From positions 1 through 64,000 of IMG/VR virus record IMGVR_UViG_3300046660_000352: a stretch of DNA of 64,000 nt; one strand, 5' to 3'. The DNA comes from a virus. The notes under the pieces were generated by a model. The model made no database searches. It saw only the letters and a program-made list of their open reading frames with translations, and was not told the origin of the DNA. The translations under genes were made by a program, and so were the position numbers. This document shows positions 61,688-64,000 of the stretch, piece by piece. How positions within the stretch are numbered: position 1 is the first letter of the stretch; every line of letters starts with the position of its first letter.

Positions 61688-61932
61688 GCGGACTCACCCC
61701 GTTTGAGCAAAAGGTCATCACGCGATACCGAGAGCAGCAGTGGAAGGAGAAGAGGATGGACAGCCCCCTGATGGTCGACTACCTGGGGTTCATCGAGAGG
61801 TTCAGGGCGGGCCCGCGCCAGCAGCGCATCCGCATCCGTCCCGAGACGCTGTCTCGCTGTGAGCAGTCGGTGGGGACGGCGGCCTACGCCCGCTGGTACC
61901 TCGGCCAGCTCGCTGAGCGGCTTAATACCTAG
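61684..61932 (+). CDS. 82-residue basic protein ending in the CTTAATA motif
   Basis: TTG 61684 overlaps the previous stop (TTGA). Basic helices (E-Q-K-V-I-T-R-Y-R-E-Q-Q-W-K-E-K-R, R-Q-Q-R-I-R-I-R-P). The last three codons are Leu-Asn-Thr, CTTAATACC directly before TAG (61921-61932). A hairpin terminator follows. Confidence 0.6.
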   Translation: MSGLTPFEQKVITRYREQQWKEKRMDSPLMVDYLGFIERFRAGPRQQRIRIRPETLSRCEQSVGTAAYARWYLGQLAERLNT

Positions 61933-61943
61933 ATGGGTATTCG

Positions 61944-61976
61944 GGCGTCCGGCAGACGGCAGATCCACCGGACGCC
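61944..61976 (+). terminator. Terminator
   Basis: GGCGTCCGG (61944-61952) with CCGGACGCC (61968-61976), 15-base loop, weak T-run. Confidence 0.7.
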
Positions 61977-62006
61977 TGTCCCACCGACGAGAGGTGCACA
62001 CTCTCA

Positions 62007-62693
62007 ATGGGACTCACCAAGCCTATCCAGAGCTGGCGCGAGAGTCGCGCGAGCAAGACTGAGACAGACCCTGTCTCGCCCCCGTCTCAGCCGTTCAACG
62101 GCCTGCACGCGACCGGTCTGGTCATCGGGTTCACTCTGATCCTGGTGGCGCTGGCGTTCGTGGCGCTGGTCGGTATGCGGGTGAGCTGGGTACCCCTTCG
62201 AGACACCGCAGACGGCATCGGCCTGCACGAGGTCAGGGAGTACTACCCCCTGGTCATCGACGGGCTGGACGGTCTGGGTGTGGTCGCCTCGCTGGCGCTG
62301 GTCGGCTCCCCGGGATACCGGTGGGCGATCGGCACGGTGGTCGGTCTCACCGCTGTCTCACTCGTTCTCAACGTCGCCCACGGCTCTGCGTACGCGCATG
62401 TGACGGGGCAGTCCGCGAAGACGACGTGGGGGCACGTGATCCTGGCCTCGGCCGCTCCGACCATCTGCATCGCACTGGGGACGCACCTGGCCGCACTCAC
62501 CTTCCACCGGCTCGCCGGGGTGCTGAGACAGCGGCGAGACAGCAGTGAGGTGACCCTGGTCACCGCCAAGCAGTTGGCCGAGCTGCTTGAGGTGAAGCCG
62601 AGCACGATCAGCACGTGGGTCGACCGGGGCAAGCTCACCCCTGTCTCGAAGGACCCCGACGGCCGCAACCTGTTCGACCCTTCGTCTCTGTGA
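62007..62693 (+). CDS. DUF2637-like membrane protein with C-terminal HTH
   Basis: 228 residues, ATG 62007. Four hydrophobic helices (about 34-56, 90-102, 106-126, 138-160) and a polar N-terminus. The C-terminal 50 residues are a MerR/excisionase-type HTH (T-A-K-Q-L-A-E-L-L-E-V-K-P-S-T-I-S-T-W-V-D-R-G). DUF2637-like membrane proteins are typical of Streptomyces plasmids and spread loci; the HTH on the same chain is unusual. It may link membrane position to DNA binding. Confidence 0.75.
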   Translation: MGLTKPIQSWRESRASKTETDPVSPPSQPFNGLHATGLVIGFTLILVALAFVALVGMRVSWVPLRDTADGIGLHEVREYYPLVIDGLDGLGVVASLALVGSPGYRWAIGTVVGLTAVSLVLNVAHGSAYAHVTGQSAKTTWGHVILASAAPTICIALGTHLAALTFHRLAGVLRQRRDSSEVTLVTAKQLAELLEVKPSTISTWVDRGKLTPVSKDPDGRNLFDPSSL

Positions 62694-62699
62694 CAGCTC

Positions 62700-62727
62700 G
62701 CGGGGGCTCGGTACGCCGGGCCCCCGC
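62700..62727 (+). terminator. Terminator-like hairpin
   Basis: GCGGGGGC (62700-62707) with GCCCCCGC (62720-62727), 12-base loop, no T-run. Just after the membrane/HTH gene. Confidence 0.6.
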
Positions 62728-62744
62728 CCATCCCAGGAGGACCT

Positions 62745-62981
62745 GTGTCCGACTCCATCGAGATCCCCATACCGCTGATCCAGGTCGTCACGACGGAGTC
62801 CTGGAAGAGCGCCGGGTGGACCGGCTACCGAGAGTTCACCTGCACCATCTCCATCGGCGACGTCGTGCTCCTGGAGCGCAGGGGCGACGACGAGGAGGAC
62901 TTCCGAATGCACCTGGACCGTCTCCGCGAGGAGACCGTCAACGAGTTCGCAACGCGCCTGAAGGAGGTGCTGGGCCTGTGA
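62745..62981 (+). CDS. Small protein, unknown
   Basis: 78 residues, GTG with AGGAGGA upstream. Beta V-V-T-T-E-S-W-K-S-A-G-W, F-T-C-T-I-S-I-G-D-V-V-L-L-E, then helical R-L-R-E-E-T-V-N-E-F. Coupled to the next gene by GTGA. No match. Confidence 0.58.
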   Translation: MSDSIEIPIPLIQVVTTESWKSAGWTGYREFTCTISIGDVVLLERRGDDEEDFRMHLDRLREETVNEFATRLKEVLGL

Positions 62982-63094
62982 GTCTTCAGTCCCTGCTGGA
63001 GTACATGGGAATCGACACGGACCTGATCATCATCGACGAGATCAACGACTTCACCACCGAGCCCGCCGAGGGCCCCGAGTACGACTGTTCCTGA
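62978..63094 (+). CDS. 38-residue acidic protein
   Basis: GTG 62978 overlapping the previous stop; 38 codons. Hydrophobic-acidic start L-Q-S-L-L-E-Y-M, then I-I-I-D-E-I-N-D and a Pro/Glu tail. The tight junctions support it. Too small to assign. Confidence 0.5.
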   Translation: MSLQSLLEYMGIDTDLIIIDEINDFTTEPAEGPEYDCS

Positions 63095-63106
63095 GAGGAC
63101 ACCACC

Positions 63107-63574
63107 ATGACGCTTAATACCTCGGCCTCCCGTGAGGCCGTAGAGATCACCCTGGACGAGGCGAAGACGCTGCTGGCTCGCGCGGTCGAGGAGCGGGGCG
63201 CCGACTACACGTACAAGATGCTCACGGTCGAGTTGGAGCCGGGCCGCCAGGAGTCGCTGTGTGCGTACTTCGATCCGCAGACGAAGGTGCCGTCGTGCAT
63301 CGTCGGCCAGGTGCTGTCCTACAAGGGCGTCACGTTCGACGACATGGCCGCCAAGGACAAGAACGTCTACGCCTCGGCGGGGACGCTGATCGACACCGCG
63401 TTCATCAAGGCTGACAGCGAGACGCGGGCGCTGCTGGAGACCGTGCAGTCCGAGCAGGACTCCGGTATGCCGTGGGGCCAGGCCGTCGAAGAGGCGCTGT
63501 CGACGTACGAGGAAGTGGCGCAGGGCTACGAGGAGGCGGGTTACGACGACCCCTCCGAGGCGTACTGGTTCTGA
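63107..63574 (+). CDS. Conserved acidic protein, unknown
   Basis: 155 residues, ATG 63107; the start context repeats that of thyX, with CTTAATAC at 63113 (codons 3-5). Alpha/beta, acidic, with L-L-A-R-A-V-E-E-R-G-A-D-Y, C-A-Y-F-D-P-Q-T-K-V-P-S-C-I-V-G-Q and a Glu/Tyr-rich end. Its stop overlaps the next ATG (TGATG). No family recognised. Confidence 0.62.
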   Translation: MTLNTSASREAVEITLDEAKTLLARAVEERGADYTYKMLTVELEPGRQESLCAYFDPQTKVPSCIVGQVLSYKGVTFDDMAAKDKNVYASAGTLIDTAFIKADSETRALLETVQSEQDSGMPWGQAVEEALSTYEEVAQGYEEAGYDDPSEAYWF

Positions 63575-64000
63575 TGGGGACGCCGAACATACTGCTGCGC
63601 GGGGTCGTGGGCTCGACAGCCTTCGGCCTCGCCCGGCCCGGGTCCGACATCGACAGCCTGGGCATCTTCGTCCGTCCGACGGCCGAGTTCTTCCGTATCG
63701 GCGCCCGCAACAGCGACTCGCTGGTGACCACGGCTCCGGACGTCACCCTGCACGAGGTCGGCAAGTACGTGAACCTCGCGCTGAAGTGCAACCCGACGAT
63801 CATGGACCTGATGTACCTGGAGGAGTACGAGCAGCAGTCCTGGGAGGGGGAGTGGCTGGTCGACATCCGCGAGGACTTCCTGTCCGAGGGCTACGTGCGC
63901 GCCGCGTACGGCGGCTACGCCATGGGCCAGATCAAGCGCATCAAGCAGGAGCTGGCCAACGAGGCCAGGCAGACGCGGGTGGCCAAGCACGCCAGGCACT
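63574..64000 (+). CDS. Nucleotidyltransferase, N-terminal part (3' partial)
   Basis: At least 142 residues from ATG 63574 (TGATG junction), running off the window. The start G-S-T-A-F-G-L with G13-S14 and S-D-I-D (24-27) matches the G-S-x10-D-x-D catalytic signature of stand-alone pol-beta-type nucleotidyltransferases found in phage and RNA-repair loci. F-V-R-P-T-A-E-F-F and Y-L-E-E-Y follow as in that family. Substrate not known; an RNA end-repair role is possible. Confidence 0.78.
   Translation, partial: MGTPNILLRGVVGSTAFGLARPGSDIDSLGIFVRPTAEFFRIGARNSDSLVTTAPDVTLHEVGKYVNLALKCNPTIMDLMYLEEYEQQSWEGEWLVDIREDFLSEGYVRAAYGGYAMGQIKRIKQELANEARQTRVAKHARH

Larger units (their letters stand above)
8270..63119 (+). 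repeat. Dispersed oriented motif CTTAATAY (27 copies)
   Basis: Starts of the 7-base core CTTAATA: 8270, 9944, 10343, 11586, 12355, 15324, 18641, 19390, 20177, 22162, 23625, 25139, 26315, 26759, 29056, 30859, 34216, 34243, 35669, 36744, 37341, 38324, 41065, 42585, 60820, 61921, 63113. The next base is always C or T: 22 copies continue CC, four TC, one TG. All are on the coding strand and all read Leu-Asn-Thr/Ile/Met. By eye I found no copy on the other strand. Confidence 0.92.

Noticed and set aside
1-64000. Prophage or plasmid origin of the window
   Set aside because: No integrase, attachment site, partition or plasmid replication gene is seen, and flanking host genes are absent; a phage genome segment is the simplest reading.

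Overview
This window looks like part of the genome of a large, GC-rich tailed dsDNA bacteriophage infecting Streptomyces or a close relative. Reasons: every convincing gene is on the + strand, genes are tightly packed with ATGA/GTGA/TGATG junctions, GTG starts are common, codon use is strongly GC-biased, and the gene content is baseplate, DNA replication, nucleotide metabolism and lysis. Actinobacterial families also appear: a WhiB-like protein, a DUF2786 protein, a metallohydrolase resembling the actinobacterial TIGR04338 group, and a DUF2637-like membrane protein. A gp25-like protein plus a baseplate-J protein point to a contractile-tail-type baseplate. I saw no integrase, terminase, capsid gene or tRNA, so this is an internal segment and lifestyle cannot be decided.

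Layout. (1) 1-8.9 kb: end of the tail/baseplate module (fibre-like protein, gp25, baseplate J, a tail-protein-I-like fusion, a carbohydrate-binding tail protein, two holin-like membrane proteins), closed by a terminator. (2) 8.9-31.2 kb: replication and DNA metabolism: AT-hook protein, winged-helix replication protein, DnaC-like loader, DnaB helicase, DnaG-type primase, SNF2-type helicase, MerR-like protein, gp32-like SSB, family-A DNA polymerase, class II ribonucleotide reductase, RecA, resolvase-like nucleases, WhiB-like protein, Cas4/RecB-like exonuclease, ThyX, dNMP kinase. (3) 31.3-42.9 kb: a SpoVS-like protein, several small proteins, a large conserved unknown, a GH25 endolysin, a ParB-like-fold protein, a nucleotidyltransferase-like protein and a TGT/DpdA-like protein. 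(4) 42.9-60.7 kb: many small, mostly unknown genes in short operons, most with their own TTGACA/TAnnnT promoter, a shared leader and a GC-rich terminator, as expected of an early/accessory region. It contains a 1-kb non-coding AT-richer stretch (55.2-56.2 kb). (5) 60.8-64.0 kb: lipoprotein, DUF2637-like membrane/HTH protein, small proteins and a truncated nucleotidyltransferase.

Two short-sequence systems cut across the gene map and are the main finds. First, an oriented motif CTTAATAY occurs 27 times, always on the coding strand, always inside a gene and always read as Leu-Asn-(Thr/Ile/Met). It lies from 8.3 to 42.6 kb and again from 60.8 kb, but is absent from the 18-kb region that carries host-type promoters. 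Second, an intergenic motif GAAGCCGTAAT (either strand) sits at promoters. It is arranged either in tandem at exact multiples of 14 bp or as near-perfect palindromes, which suggests one regulator controlling many phage promoters. In addition, long inverted repeats at 2177-2230 and 17305-17376 place a start codon in a hairpin that only read-through transcripts would form, a layout like the translational control of T4 late genes.
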